Shown here piece after piece: positions 25,867 through 34,672 of a stretch of 38,466 nucleotides of DNA. Origin of the DNA: a gamma proteobacterium symbiont of Lucinoma myriamae (GTDB lineage Bacteria; Pseudomonadota; Gammaproteobacteria; GRL18); NCBI GenBank assembly GCA_025655635.1, contig JAHXIM010000048.1, positions 1 to 38,466 on the forward strand. Reading direction: 5' to 3'. How positions within the stretch are numbered: the stretch's first letter is position 1; each line of letters starts with the position of its first letter. The notes under the pieces are model-generated. The model had not been told where the DNA came from. It saw only the letters and a list, made by a program, of their open reading frames with translations, and made no database searches. Both the position numbers and the translations under genes were made by a program.

Positions 25867-26439
25867 TTATAAATACTGTCTAATGGTGAGTTCATCACCG
25901 CGCTGGGTAAATTCGAATTGTTTTAATACGGACATACCCAGCAGTATTTCTTCCAGATTGGGGGTAATGACGGCTTTGATATCATATAAATGAATGTCAC
26001 CAATACTGAGTTGATTGATATTGGTTTGATAACCAGTGCTCCTGCCATTGGCAGTTGAAAGGTGTATCGTCTGGCCTTTTTTAAGACCTAATTTTCGTGC
26101 CTGAACTTCAGGAATGGCAACAAATGTAGCGCCTGTATCCAGGAGAAAAACAGTTTTACTGCCATTGATCAGGCCGGTAGTGACATAATGACCTGAACGG
26201 TTCCGTTTGAGAATAATTTCAATGAAATCGCTGCTTGTCTGTGAAGTGTGGACTGTCTGGTTGGGATTGTATTGTGTATCAAGTACACCTTGAAACATTT
26301 GAGTCAACAGCCCAAGCCCAATGATCATGGCCGCTACCATCATGCCGGTACCAATGCGGCTTGTCTCAGCTTGCTTTTTAGGACTGTTGTTTGGCTCAGG
26401 AGGGCTATCACCTGGCTCAAAGCTGTTGTTTTGATTCAT
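25867..26439 (-). CDS. Membrane-anchored retropepsin-like aspartic protease (TIGR02281 type)
   Basis: A 190-residue protein with a proline-rich cytoplasmic start, one membrane segment at about 31-49 (TGMMVAAMIIGLGLLTQM), then a periplasmic retropepsin-like domain. The single catalytic motif VFLLDTGATFVAIP has DTGAT at 101-105; active enzymes would be dimers. LGMSVLKQFEFTQRGDELTIRQ near the end matches the clan AA family found in many Proteobacteria. It lies 18 bases after the DUF1631 gene on the same strand and so is probably cotranscribed with it. Its substrate is unknown. Confidence 0.85.
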   Translation of the reverse strand: MNQNNSFEPGDSPPEPNNSPKKQAETSRIGTGMMVAAMIIGLGLLTQMFQGVLDTQYNPNQTVHTSQTSSDFIEIILKRNRSGHYVTTGLINGSKTVFLLDTGATFVAIPEVQARKLGLKKGQTIHLSTANGRSTGYQTNINQLSIGDIHLYDIKAVITPNLEEILLGMSVLKQFEFTQRGDELTIRQYL

Positions 26440-26457
26440 TAAGAGATGCGTACGGGA

Positions 26458-28938
26458 TTAGTGTTCTGTTTTCTCTTGCAAACCTTCTAAAACAGCATCC
26501 ATTGCACGTTCAAATACAGGTGATTCATCCAGAACTGTGGCTTGTTGGTTGCGCAATGCATTACTTAAACCCTGTAATGATTTTTCAGCAATTTGACCCG
26601 TTTGAGTTACAAAAATATAGGCACTGGCATCTTCACTCATCCAGGAAATTTTAGCCCGGTAGCTTTTGTCATCGAAGCCTTTAAATTCAACCCATGCACC
26701 GGAAGTCAGATTTCGAGCCAGTTGTGTATAGCTATCTTCAATTAATTCATCATGACCATCATCTGCTATCGCTTCTTCTGAACCATCCTCTAGTGAAGTT
26801 AGAAGGTTTTCTTCATCTAAAGCATCTAAGTTAGTAAGATCTCCATCGAGCATAATATCAACACCTGCATCGATATTATCTAATTCTTCCGAGCTTAGTC
26901 CCTCTTCTTTAAGAGAATCTAAAGCGGCTGTATCTTCAGCGATGTTTTTCTCATCAAAATCAGAGCTGCGTCGGGTTTGATTTTGAAGACGTTTGCTAGT
27001 AATGTATGCGGTATTATCTTGTGATAGCTCGCTATCACTGATATTCTGACCTTTCATGCAGGCAAGATGGCAGTTTTGTAAATCTTGTAGTAGTTGCTCA
27101 CGCAGGTTTTTAGGATAATGAATTCGATCGAGCCCGGAGTTAAGTGCATTGAGAATACCAGGAATGATTCTAACCAGTTGTTTTTTGCTTTGAATATCTG
27201 TCTTGGGGTCAATGCTCCAAACCAGTGTATCAACGAAGGTCATTGCCATATCCCACTCGTCACTTTCCATGCCGTCGGTAAAGAATATGTCGAACATAAC
27301 ATCTTTCCAGACTCTTTCCAGAAGCAAAACAATATTATGCGGGAGTTCTTTAGTGCTGATTCGTGAACTGAGTTCTGTACTGACAAGCTTAAGTGCCGCA
27401 TCTTTTGACGGGCCTTTTTTATTGCTTAAGCCCTGATTGAACTGAGTTAAGAAACGGTGAAGATCTTCAAGTAATTCATCAAAAAAGTCTACGTCAGATT
27501 CTTGTGTTTGCTCGTTGGCAACACGAGTGACAATGTTTTCCAGCTTGAGGTATAAAGGATTATCCTGTACGTTGACATTATCAGTCACGCCTAAGCTGGC
27601 ATTGGCCAGCTCATTAAGTAATTTCCGAGCGGGATGAGCTTTGTTTCTGAAAAAAGCTTTGTCTTGCAAAGCAATTTTAATAATCGGGATCTGTAAACTG
27701 CTTAGTAACGATTTGACGGAATCAACAAGATTGTGATCATCCAGAATAAAATCAAACAGCATACCAATGACATCGATTAAATCATCATCATTCTGGTTAA
27801 TTGCTTGTTTCTGTTGATTTGATTTTAAAGATTCCTTTAAAGCTTCTTTGAGTAAGTTACTGGTTGCTGCACCATTTCCTTGAAAATTATTAAATTGATC
27901 GCTGATTCCAGGTGCTGTTTGTAATAGAGATAATGAAGCCATGACATCATCAGTTGAAGCATATTGAGCCTGAGGAATTTGTTGTTGAACTGACTTGTTT
28001 TGATTAATGAGCTGTTGAATAAGAGCAAAAGCCTGAGCATCTCCTGCATTACTCGTCATTCCCATGGGTTGCTGAACAAATTGAGAAAGTCCTTCATTTT
28101 CGGAAGGCATTTCTTGTACTGGAGTGTTGATCAGACCACCAAGACCACCCGTAACAGGAGGCGCTTGCTTCGTTACAGCTCCTTTATAGCTGACCTTTAG
28201 ATCAGGAAGTATACCTTTTTCAATGAGAAGTTTATTGGCTGGATTATATAACTCATGTAGATTGGTAATGAGATTGATATCAAACAGCTTGAATACCAGA
28301 AGCTTAACTTTGATTTCTGCTTCAAGGGTATCTACAGCAAGTGCGAAAGAATGGCACAATGGTGTGGGCCCCATGGGGTTATTTTCAAGATTTATTTTTA
28401 GGCCGTTATAGAGGTAACCAAGGCGTTGGTTTAACTGGTTAAGAGCTTCTTTATTATCTCTTTCAGCCTTGGCTATCATATTATGAATGGCCAAATCTTC
28501 TTCCAGGCTATCGTCAGCAACAAGTGATAAATCGTCAAGTTCAGATTTGGGATTATCTATGATTTTTTTACTTTGTATTGCATCTATAGAAAAACTCTGT
28601 GAAACTTGAGTGATGAATTCTTCATAGGCAACACTACGGCGTAAACGAATAATACGCATGGCATCAAAATAAATATTTTGATCTGTTGCATTTTCTGATT
28701 TTTCAGCCATCTCAAACAGTTGAGTATCGACATTGTCAAATAATGTCGATACAGCATCATTTGTCCACTGAGTTGTGTATTGAATTAAATCACCTAATGG
28801 ACCTTCAGGTGTCATTGGGTTATGTACCTTATTATCTTGTGTTAAACTATCTGTATGTTGAGTTTTTATTTCTATGGATGCTTTTTTGTCTTTTTGCTTT
28901 AGTTTAGCAAACTGTAATATATTATTTTTAGAATGCAT
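26458..28938 (-). CDS. DUF1631 family protein with PilZ-like C-terminus
   Basis: A large soluble protein of 826 residues from the ATG at 28938; AAGGTG at 28953-28948 supports that start over the GTG at 28947. The N-terminal half holds segments such as LGYLYNGLKINLENNPMGPT typical of DUF1631. The middle is helical and glutamine-rich (about residues 270-390). The acidic linker near 680-740 leads to a C-terminal domain with AWVEFKGFDDKSYRAKISWM and YIFVTQTGQIAEKSL, which resembles a PilZ-type barrel. No catalytic motif is visible and the function is unknown. A c-di-GMP or cell-surface regulatory role is inference only. Confidence 0.82.
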   Translation of the reverse strand: MHSKNNILQFAKLKQKDKKASIEIKTQHTDSLTQDNKVHNPMTPEGPLGDLIQYTTQWTNDAVSTLFDNVDTQLFEMAEKSENATDQNIYFDAMRIIRLRRSVAYEEFITQVSQSFSIDAIQSKKIIDNPKSELDDLSLVADDSLEEDLAIHNMIAKAERDNKEALNQLNQRLGYLYNGLKINLENNPMGPTPLCHSFALAVDTLEAEIKVKLLVFKLFDINLITNLHELYNPANKLLIEKGILPDLKVSYKGAVTKQAPPVTGGLGGLINTPVQEMPSENEGLSQFVQQPMGMTSNAGDAQAFALIQQLINQNKSVQQQIPQAQYASTDDVMASLSLLQTAPGISDQFNNFQGNGAATSNLLKEALKESLKSNQQKQAINQNDDDLIDVIGMLFDFILDDHNLVDSVKSLLSSLQIPIIKIALQDKAFFRNKAHPARKLLNELANASLGVTDNVNVQDNPLYLKLENIVTRVANEQTQESDVDFFDELLEDLHRFLTQFNQGLSNKKGPSKDAALKLVSTELSSRISTKELPHNIVLLLERVWKDVMFDIFFTDGMESDEWDMAMTFVDTLVWSIDPKTDIQSKKQLVRIIPGILNALNSGLDRIHYPKNLREQLLQDLQNCHLACMKGQNISDSELSQDNTAYITSKRLQNQTRRSSDFDEKNIAEDTAALDSLKEEGLSSEELDNIDAGVDIMLDGDLTNLDALDEENLLTSLEDGSEEAIADDGHDELIEDSYTQLARNLTSGAWVEFKGFDDKSYRAKISWMSEDASAYIFVTQTGQIAEKSLQGLSNALRNQQATVLDESPVFERAMDAVLEGLQEKTEH

Positions 28939-28986
28939 TTGTATCACACCTTCAATCAGCTTTCTGTCAGATACTGAAGTCCTAAA

Positions 28987-29015
28987 ATAGAATCATTGTC
29001 ATCATTTTATGTCAA
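28987..29015 (-). promoter_or_regulatory. Candidate promoter of the DUF1631-protease operon
   Basis: On the minus strand TTGACA (29015-29010) is perfect, followed by 17 bp and TTCTAT (28992-28987), a poor -10 box. It lies about 40-50 bases before the DUF1631 start. Confidence 0.35.
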
Positions 29016-29169
29016 AATATAGCAGGTATTCAGATACTTTGGAATATAGCTAAAAACAGGACAGCTAATGCAACTATATTTATATATTAACATTCATGAT
29101 AGAACATTTAACGGATATTTTCACTACGTTTTTTCTTCTAATACAAAAGAAAGGTCATAAATTCTACGA

Positions 29170-29736
29170 ATGTATGATATATCTGACGGCTGGTTTACGA
29201 ATTCTCTTAAAATTCCCTCGCCAAACTATAATAAACGACCTGAAAATATGGCAATTGACGCCATTATAATTCATTCTATATCATTACCGCCGGGCTGTTA
29301 TGAAAGTAATGATATTCATCACTTTTTTTCTAATAAACTGGATTGCAGTAAAGACCCGTTTTATGATGAGATCCGAGATTTAAACGTTTCTGCTCACTTG
29401 TTAATTCGTCGTGATGGTGAGCTGGTACAATATGTCAACTTACTTGAACGAGCCTGGCATGCAGGGCCGTCTTGTTTGGGTGATCAGGAAAATTGTAATG
29501 ACTTTTCTATTGGCATTGAACTGGAAGGCACGGATAATAGTCATTTTGAAGCAGCTCAATATCATACACTGGCCAGTGTTGTCAGCTCATTGCTGAAGTA
29601 CTTTCCAGAAATTAGCAAAGAGCGCATTGTAGGACATAGTGATATTGCTCCCGGACGTAAGACGGATCCAGGCACCGGCTTTGACTGGGGGCAATGGCAA
29701 GATATGTTAAATCAGACTATTAGTTTAAAAGAATAA
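29170..29736 (+). CDS. ampD: 1,6-anhydro-N-acetylmuramyl-L-alanine amidase AmpD
   Basis: Cytoplasmic zinc amidase that removes the peptide from anhydromuropeptides during cell-wall recycling. It has 188 residues. Zinc ligands fit H35 (IIIHSIS), H156 (IVGHSDIAPG) and D166 (RKTDPG); E117 in GIELEG and K164 are the expected catalytic residues. The spacing agrees with E. coli AmpD. RAWHAGPS is also conserved. The DUF2797 gene follows after 15 bases and is likely cotranscribed. Loss of this enzyme induces AmpC in some bacteria; no ampC or ampR is seen here. Confidence 0.95.
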   Translation: MYDISDGWFTNSLKIPSPNYNKRPENMAIDAIIIHSISLPPGCYESNDIHHFFSNKLDCSKDPFYDEIRDLNVSAHLLIRRDGELVQYVNLLERAWHAGPSCLGDQENCNDFSIGIELEGTDNSHFEAAQYHTLASVVSSLLKYFPEISKERIVGHSDIAPGRKTDPGTGFDWGQWQDMLNQTISLKE

Positions 29737-29751
29737 AGAAAGCAGGATAAA

Positions 29752-30615
29752 ATGACAGTTTACACCGGACATTTACGTAAAATGCGGGCTCAATATGAAA
29801 ATTCACTCACACCGGTGGAGTATTCATTAGTATTTTCCGAACGCTCAACTATGGAGTTAGATAAGACACCGATTATATTAAATTCAATGTTGGGAAAACG
29901 CCTGACAATCCAATATAAAAATGAAATACACTGTGTCTCGTGTGGCCGAAAAAGTAATAAAAGCTTTAATCAGGGGCATTGTTACCCTTGTTTTACCCGC
30001 CTTGCTTCTTGTGATAAGTGTATTATGAGCCCAGAAAAGTGCCACTTTGAGCAGGGGACCTGTAGAGAGCCTGAATGGGGGCAAACACATTGTATGCAAT
30101 CACATTATGTCTATCTGGCTAACTCATCGGGATTAAAAGTAGGTATAACACGGGGTGATCAATTGCCAACCCGCTGGATTGATCAAGGGGCTATTCAGGC
30201 ATTACCCATTTATAAAGTCAGCCAGCGTTATTATTCCGGCCTGGTGGAAGTTTTATATAAACAAGAAGTCTCGGACCGCACACAATGGCAAAGGATGTTA
30301 AAAGGCCAGGTTGAAGAAATACCTTTATTACAAAAGCAAACTGAATTGTATAACTTGTTTGCTGAACGGCTTGATGCAATACAGTCTGAGCTGCCGCAAG
30401 GTGCTATTGCTCCTGTTGAAAATGATGCAGTGACTGAGATTCTTTATCCTGTTGAAGAACATCCTCAAAAAGTGAAATCATTTAATCTGGATAAACAACC
30501 ATTAGTGGAAGGCACTTTAATGGGGATTAAAGGACAATATTTAATATTAGATACTGGCGTGATTAATATCCGAAAATTTTCCGGATATCATGTCGACTTT
30601 GAAGTTAGCGATTAG
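29752..30615 (+). CDS. DUF2797 family cysteine-rich protein
   Basis: A 287-residue protein of unknown function. Between residues 61 and 114 it has nine cysteines in CxxC-type spacing: C61/C64, C77/C80, C87/C90, then C97, C104 and C114, suggesting zinc or iron-sulfur binding. Directly after comes SHYVYLANSSGLKVGITRGDQLPTRWIDQGA, which resembles the start of a GIY-YIG nuclease fold. The C-terminal third is less conserved and ends in a small beta-rich segment. AGGA precedes the start. Nucleic-acid binding is a reasonable guess but not shown. Confidence 0.8.
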   Translation: MTVYTGHLRKMRAQYENSLTPVEYSLVFSERSTMELDKTPIILNSMLGKRLTIQYKNEIHCVSCGRKSNKSFNQGHCYPCFTRLASCDKCIMSPEKCHFEQGTCREPEWGQTHCMQSHYVYLANSSGLKVGITRGDQLPTRWIDQGAIQALPIYKVSQRYYSGLVEVLYKQEVSDRTQWQRMLKGQVEEIPLLQKQTELYNLFAERLDAIQSELPQGAIAPVENDAVTEILYPVEEHPQKVKSFNLDKQPLVEGTLMGIKGQYLILDTGVINIRKFSGYHVDFEVSD

Positions 30616-30681
30616 TAAAATAAGTGACCTTAGGCTAACACTCGTTATTAAGAAATACACACTGAGTAGTTACACTATTTC

Positions 30682-32604
30682 TTACTTTAGCTTATCCTGT
30701 ATGATTTTGACTAAGCCTGAGCAGTCAAGGCCATAATCATGATAAATTTCCTGTTGCGTGGCATGCTCAGGAAATTTATCCGGTAAGCCCAGATTAATCA
30801 CCGGGCATATCGATGCCAGGCTAATCAAACACTCATTGACCGCACTGCCGGCACCACCCAAAATGCTATTGTCTTCCAGAGTGATGAGCAGATCACTGCT
30901 TTGAGCAAGCTGTTGTGCCACCTTGGTATCAAGAGGCTTGATAAAGCGCATATTGACAACTTTGATGAGATATTTGTCTGCCAGCTCATCGGCTGCTAAT
31001 AATGCTTCATTCAACAAACTGCCAAAATTTAAAAGCGCCACTGTTTTCAGTGTTTCGTGCCCGGTGATCTCTTTATCTTTATCTTTTTCATTATCAAAGA
31101 CCAATTCACCTTTACCTGTCTCAAGCTGGATTGATTGTTGTTTATCAATTGCTTTTCCTGGTCCTTTACCCCGGGGATAACGCACTGCAACAGGAGAATT
31201 GAGAGAAAAACCATAGTCCAGCATGTGATAACATTCGTTTTCATCAGCAGGTGCTATAATTGTCATATTAGGGATACAACGCATAAAACTTAAATCAAAA
31301 TTTCCAGTATGAGTTGCCCCGTCACTGCCGACAATACCCGCTCGATCAATTGCAAATAATACGCCCAGGTTTTGCAGTACCACATCGTGAATCAGTTGAT
31401 CATAGGCACGTTGCAGAAATGATGAATAGATAGCAACGACCGGCCTTAACCCCTCACAAGCCATACCTGCGGCAAGCGTAACACAATGCTGTTCGGCAAT
31501 ACCGACATCATAATAGCGATCAGTAAACTGTTCGGAAAACTCAACCAGACCAGAACCTTCACGCATAGCGGGTGTGATGCCGATTAATTGTTGGTTTTTA
31601 TGGGCAGCATCGACAATCCATTCGCTAAAAACCTGAGTATAAGTGAGCGCGGCTTCAGGCTTTGCAGTGCCGCTGTCAGGTGGATTGCTATAAAAACCTG
31701 GTGATGCAGCATGATATTGAGTAGGATTTTTTTCTGCCACTTCAAAGCCCTTGCCTTTTTGCGTGACGATGTGTAAAAACTGAGGGCCGGATAGTTCCTT
31801 AATGTTTTTTAAGGTCGTCAATAAAGCAGGTAGATCATGACCATCAACCGGGCCAATATAGTTAAACCCTAATTCTTCAAATAAAGTACCGGGAATAACC
31901 ATGCCTTTCATATGTTCTTCAGCACGGCAGGCCAGTTCCCAGACAGATGGCATGGAACTGAGCACTTTTTTAGAATTTGACTTTACGGTGCTATAGAGTT
32001 TTCCAGACAGTACTTTGGCAAAATAATTAGATAAGCCGCCCACATTGGGTGAAATAGACATATCGTTATCATTTAAGATGACTAATAAATCAGCATCCAG
32101 ATCACCCGCATGATTGAGCGCTTCAAAAGCCATACCTGCGGTCATCGCACCATCACCAATGACAGCAATTGATTTTTGCTTTAAGCCTGCTTTTTTTGCA
32201 GCAATAGCCATGCCCAAAGCAGCACTGATGGAGGTGCTGGAATGTCCGACACCAAAGGCATCATAGGGACTTTCAGAACGTTTTGGGAAGCCGGAAAGGC
32301 CATTTTTCATGCGTATAGTGTCGAGTTGTTGAGCACGGCCGGTAAGAATTTTATGCGGGTAGGCCTGGTGACCAACATCCCAGATGATTTTATCATCGGG
32401 TGTATTGAAGATTCGATGTAATGCAATGGTTAATTCAACTGCACCCAGATTAGAAGAGAGATGTCCGCCAATATTATCCAGAGTATGCAGTAAAAATGAT
32501 CTCAGCTCTGCTGCTAATAATATGAGCTGATCTTTATTCAGATCGTTTAAATCATCAGGTGATTTGATGCTGTTTAATAATGGGTAACGCAAAAGATCTG
32601 TCAT
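30682..32604 (-). CDS. dxs: 1-deoxy-D-xylulose-5-phosphate synthase
   Basis: Thiamine-diphosphate enzyme that joins pyruvate and glyceraldehyde 3-phosphate to open the non-mevalonate isoprenoid pathway. The 640 residues contain GDGAMTAGMAFEALNHAG, LNDNDMSISPNVGG for cofactor binding, and YDVGIAEQHCVTLAAGMA with the catalytic glutamate. It is about 20 residues longer than E. coli Dxs, mainly through a lysine/aspartate-rich loop around residues 500-515. It is the last gene of xseB-ispA-dxs, a standard operon, 88 bases after ispA. Confidence 0.97.
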   Translation of the reverse strand: MTDLLRYPLLNSIKSPDDLNDLNKDQLILLAAELRSFLLHTLDNIGGHLSSNLGAVELTIALHRIFNTPDDKIIWDVGHQAYPHKILTGRAQQLDTIRMKNGLSGFPKRSESPYDAFGVGHSSTSISAALGMAIAAKKAGLKQKSIAVIGDGAMTAGMAFEALNHAGDLDADLLVILNDNDMSISPNVGGLSNYFAKVLSGKLYSTVKSNSKKVLSSMPSVWELACRAEEHMKGMVIPGTLFEELGFNYIGPVDGHDLPALLTTLKNIKELSGPQFLHIVTQKGKGFEVAEKNPTQYHAASPGFYSNPPDSGTAKPEAALTYTQVFSEWIVDAAHKNQQLIGITPAMREGSGLVEFSEQFTDRYYDVGIAEQHCVTLAAGMACEGLRPVVAIYSSFLQRAYDQLIHDVVLQNLGVLFAIDRAGIVGSDGATHTGNFDLSFMRCIPNMTIIAPADENECYHMLDYGFSLNSPVAVRYPRGKGPGKAIDKQQSIQLETGKGELVFDNEKDKDKEITGHETLKTVALLNFGSLLNEALLAADELADKYLIKVVNMRFIKPLDTKVAQQLAQSSDLLITLEDNSILGGAGSAVNECLISLASICPVINLGLPDKFPEHATQQEIYHDYGLDCSGLVKIIQDKLK

Positions 32605-32625
32605 AGGTATATCATTAATATAGGC

Positions 32626-32658
32626 GGCTGTTTAATCAATAATTATTAAACCACAGCC
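32626..32658 (-). other. Hairpin between ispA and dxs
   Basis: GGCTG plus TTTAAT at 32626-32636 pair with ATTAAA and CAGCC at 32645-32658, with a three-base bulge. It lies inside the operon, 22 bases before the dxs start, and could modulate relative expression. There is no T tract, so it is not an obvious terminator. Confidence 0.3.
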
Positions 32659-32692
32659 ATCAGGGCTACAGAGCTGATAAGTATACCTTAAT

Positions 32693-33577
32693 TTAATGAT
32701 CACGGGTAATAATATATTCAGACAAGTCCCGCAGCGGATCAGCCTTTTGATCAAAATGACTAATGCTGTCCAATGCATTTTGATGACATTCCAATGCCAT
32801 TTTTTTTGCACCGTTAAGGCCCAGGAGAGCAGGGTATGTGGCTTTGTTCAGGTTAATATCGGCACCTTGCTGTTTACCCAGGGTTAAAGTGTCAGATTCA
32901 ATATCAAGAATATCATCTTTGATTTGAAATGAGAGACCGATATTCCTGGCATAAGTATCCAGTGCATTTAAGTCAGAAGGAGCTAACTCTGGTGAGCACA
33001 GTGCACCCAATTGTACGCTGGCGCGGATAAGTGCTCCGGTTTTATGTTCGTGCATAATTTTTAATTGTTTCAGAGTCAATGTTTTTCCTGTTGACGCTAA
33101 ATCAATTGCCTGACCGCCGGCCATTCCAGCAGCACCACTGGTTTGTGCTAATACACTGACCATGGATACGATTTGTTTATCACTAAGGTAAGAGTTTTGT
33201 GTGAGAGCTTCAAAGGCAAGTGTTTGTAATGCATCACCAGTCAGCAGGGCAGTTGCTTCAGAAAACTGCTTATGACAGGTGGGTTTGCCGCGGCGTAAAT
33301 CGTCATCATCCATAGCAGGCATATCATCGTGAACAAGTGAATAACAATGGATTAATTCAACAGCACAGGCAGGGGCATCCTGATGTTCTGGAGTAATATT
33401 GAGTGCCGTACCGGTTAAATAAACCAGCAGTGGACGAATTCTTTTTCCACCATTAAAGGTGCTGTAGTGCATGGCCTGGTGTAATTCATCAGCAATATTA
33501 GATGTTTTGTTGAGCAGCTGCTCCAGTGCCCTGTCAACGCGTTGCTGATAGTGAGCGGTCAGTTGTTTTAACGGCAC
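32693..33577 (-). CDS. ispA: Farnesyl diphosphate synthase
   Basis: Makes geranyl and farnesyl diphosphate from the C5 precursors. The 294 residues hold the first aspartate-rich motif in LVHDDMPAMDDDDLRRGKPT (from D84), with the two-residue spacer of short-chain bacterial enzymes, and the second in FQIKDDILDIESD. GGKRIRP near 43-49 is also present. Translation starts at GTG, which overlaps the TAG stop of xseB by one base (TAGTG), so the two are translationally coupled. Confidence 0.95.
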   Translation of the reverse strand: MPLKQLTAHYQQRVDRALEQLLNKTSNIADELHQAMHYSTFNGGKRIRPLLVYLTGTALNITPEHQDAPACAVELIHCYSLVHDDMPAMDDDDLRRGKPTCHKQFSEATALLTGDALQTLAFEALTQNSYLSDKQIVSMVSVLAQTSGAAGMAGGQAIDLASTGKTLTLKQLKIMHEHKTGALIRASVQLGALCSPELAPSDLNALDTYARNIGLSFQIKDDILDIESDTLTLGKQQGADINLNKATYPALLGLNGAKKMALECHQNALDSISHFDQKADPLRDLSEYIITRDH

Positions 33578-33855
33578 TATTCAGGATCCTTAAGGTTATA
33601 GTCCTTAAGGGAAGACTGGTTATTATTTTCTAATAAAATTTTTACTTTTTGCTGGGCTTTAGTCAAAGCATTTTGACAGGAACGGGTTAAATTAATGCCC
33701 CGTTCAAAATCCTGCAGTGACTGCTCCAGGCTTAAATCGCCTTCCTCGAGTGCATCGACTAATTTTTCTAGTTCATTGAGTGATGTCTCAAAGTCAAAAC
33801 TTTTATTGGCCTTTGTTCCTGATGTTTTTTTCTTGACAGTGCTTTTTGGGGTCAT
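33577..33855 (-). CDS. xseB: Exodeoxyribonuclease VII small subunit
   Basis: Small subunit of exonuclease VII, which degrades single-stranded DNA together with XseA. The 92 residues have the helical core FETSLNELEKLVDALEEGDL then SLEQSLQDFERGINLTRSCQ, diagnostic of the family, after a basic N-terminal tail. It is the first gene of xseB-ispA-dxs. xseA is not in the window, which is usual. Confidence 0.95.
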   Translation of the reverse strand: MTPKSTVKKKTSGTKANKSFDFETSLNELEKLVDALEEGDLSLEQSLQDFERGINLTRSCQNALTKAQQKVKILLENNNQSSLKDYNLKDPE

Positions 33856-33890
33856 AAATTTCAGCTTATTCGAGGTTTCAGGTTAGTTGA

Positions 33891-33899
33891 TGCTATAAT
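33891..33899 (+). promoter_or_regulatory. Extended -10 promoter candidate of the CNP1-like gene
   Basis: TGCTATAAT is a perfect extended -10 element in the intergenic space between divergent xseB and the CNP1-like gene. It lies about 130 bases before the latter's start. No -35 consensus is needed for this class, and none is seen. Confidence 0.4.
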
Positions 33900-34029
33900 T
33901 GTAATATTGCACATAGCGATGGTAAAGGCCTTTAGCTTATTTTTAAAAAAATGGCGAGTAAAAAGTGTCTTTAATGCAAAGTAACGGGTAGTTATTTCCA
34001 CTTTTAAATTAGTTGTAAATTGAGTTTTT

Positions 34030-34611
34030 ATGAATAAACAGTTAACAATATTTTTTCTATTAATCAGTCTGTTAATTCATAACACTGCTGTTTTGGCTGG
34101 AGATGTTTGGGATAAATTGGGTAGTCATCGTCAGGAATATCAGGATAATGAAGGGGTCGAAGACTATGTCTGGAAGGAAGGCAGTAATGCTATGCCTGCG
34201 TATCCGGAAAATAGTGATTTACTGGAAGTGGCGGGCCCGCCGGCATATCAAAATTATCAATATCTGATTGATGGTAAAAGTTTGACTGTTGGAGCAGATG
34301 GTGTTGTACGCTATGCAATTGTTATTCGCTCCAGCAGTGGCGCCGATAACGCTATGTTTGACGGTATACGTTGTACCACCAATCAAATGAAAAATTATGC
34401 TTATGGTACTACCGGTATGGATGGCAAGAAAAAATTCATCCTGAAATCGAATGCAGCCTGGAAGCCTTTTCGTTCCGTTGGTGTGACAGGCTATGGCCCG
34501 ATTTTAGCCGCTAACTACTTTTGTGATCATAGCGGCGTTACTTTAAAACGTCATGTCATTATACAAAATATAAAATATGGTAAAGGTGAAGTTGACGGGC
34601 TATACAATTGA
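34030..34611 (+). CDS. CNP1-like family exported protein
   Basis: A 193-residue protein with a signal peptide ending near AVLAG and a single folded domain. It contains DYVWKEGSNAMPAYPENSDLLEV, VGADGVVRYAIVIRSSSGADNAMFDGIRC and LAANYFCDHSGV, which I recognise as the CNP1-like family (named after a neisserial protein). Two cysteines, one in GIRC and one in YFCDH, could form a disulfide. Its function is unknown; it is probably periplasmic or outer-membrane associated. It lies 61 bases before pcnB and may share its transcript. Confidence 0.82.
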   Translation: MNKQLTIFFLLISLLIHNTAVLAGDVWDKLGSHRQEYQDNEGVEDYVWKEGSNAMPAYPENSDLLEVAGPPAYQNYQYLIDGKSLTVGADGVVRYAIVIRSSSGADNAMFDGIRCTTNQMKNYAYGTTGMDGKKKFILKSNAAWKPFRSVGVTGYGPILAANYFCDHSGVTLKRHVIIQNIKYGKGEVDGLYN

Positions 34612-34672
34612 TGATTAGCAGGCACTATTTTAAAAAGATAAAGGGTATTGGTTTTCCAACAAAAACTCAGGC

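Noticed and set aside
30649..30684. Inverted repeat TAAGAAAT/ATTTCTTA between the DUF2797 gene and dxs as a bidirectional terminator
   Set aside because: The stem is AT-only with a 20-base loop and overlaps the dxs stop codon, so it is too weak to call.
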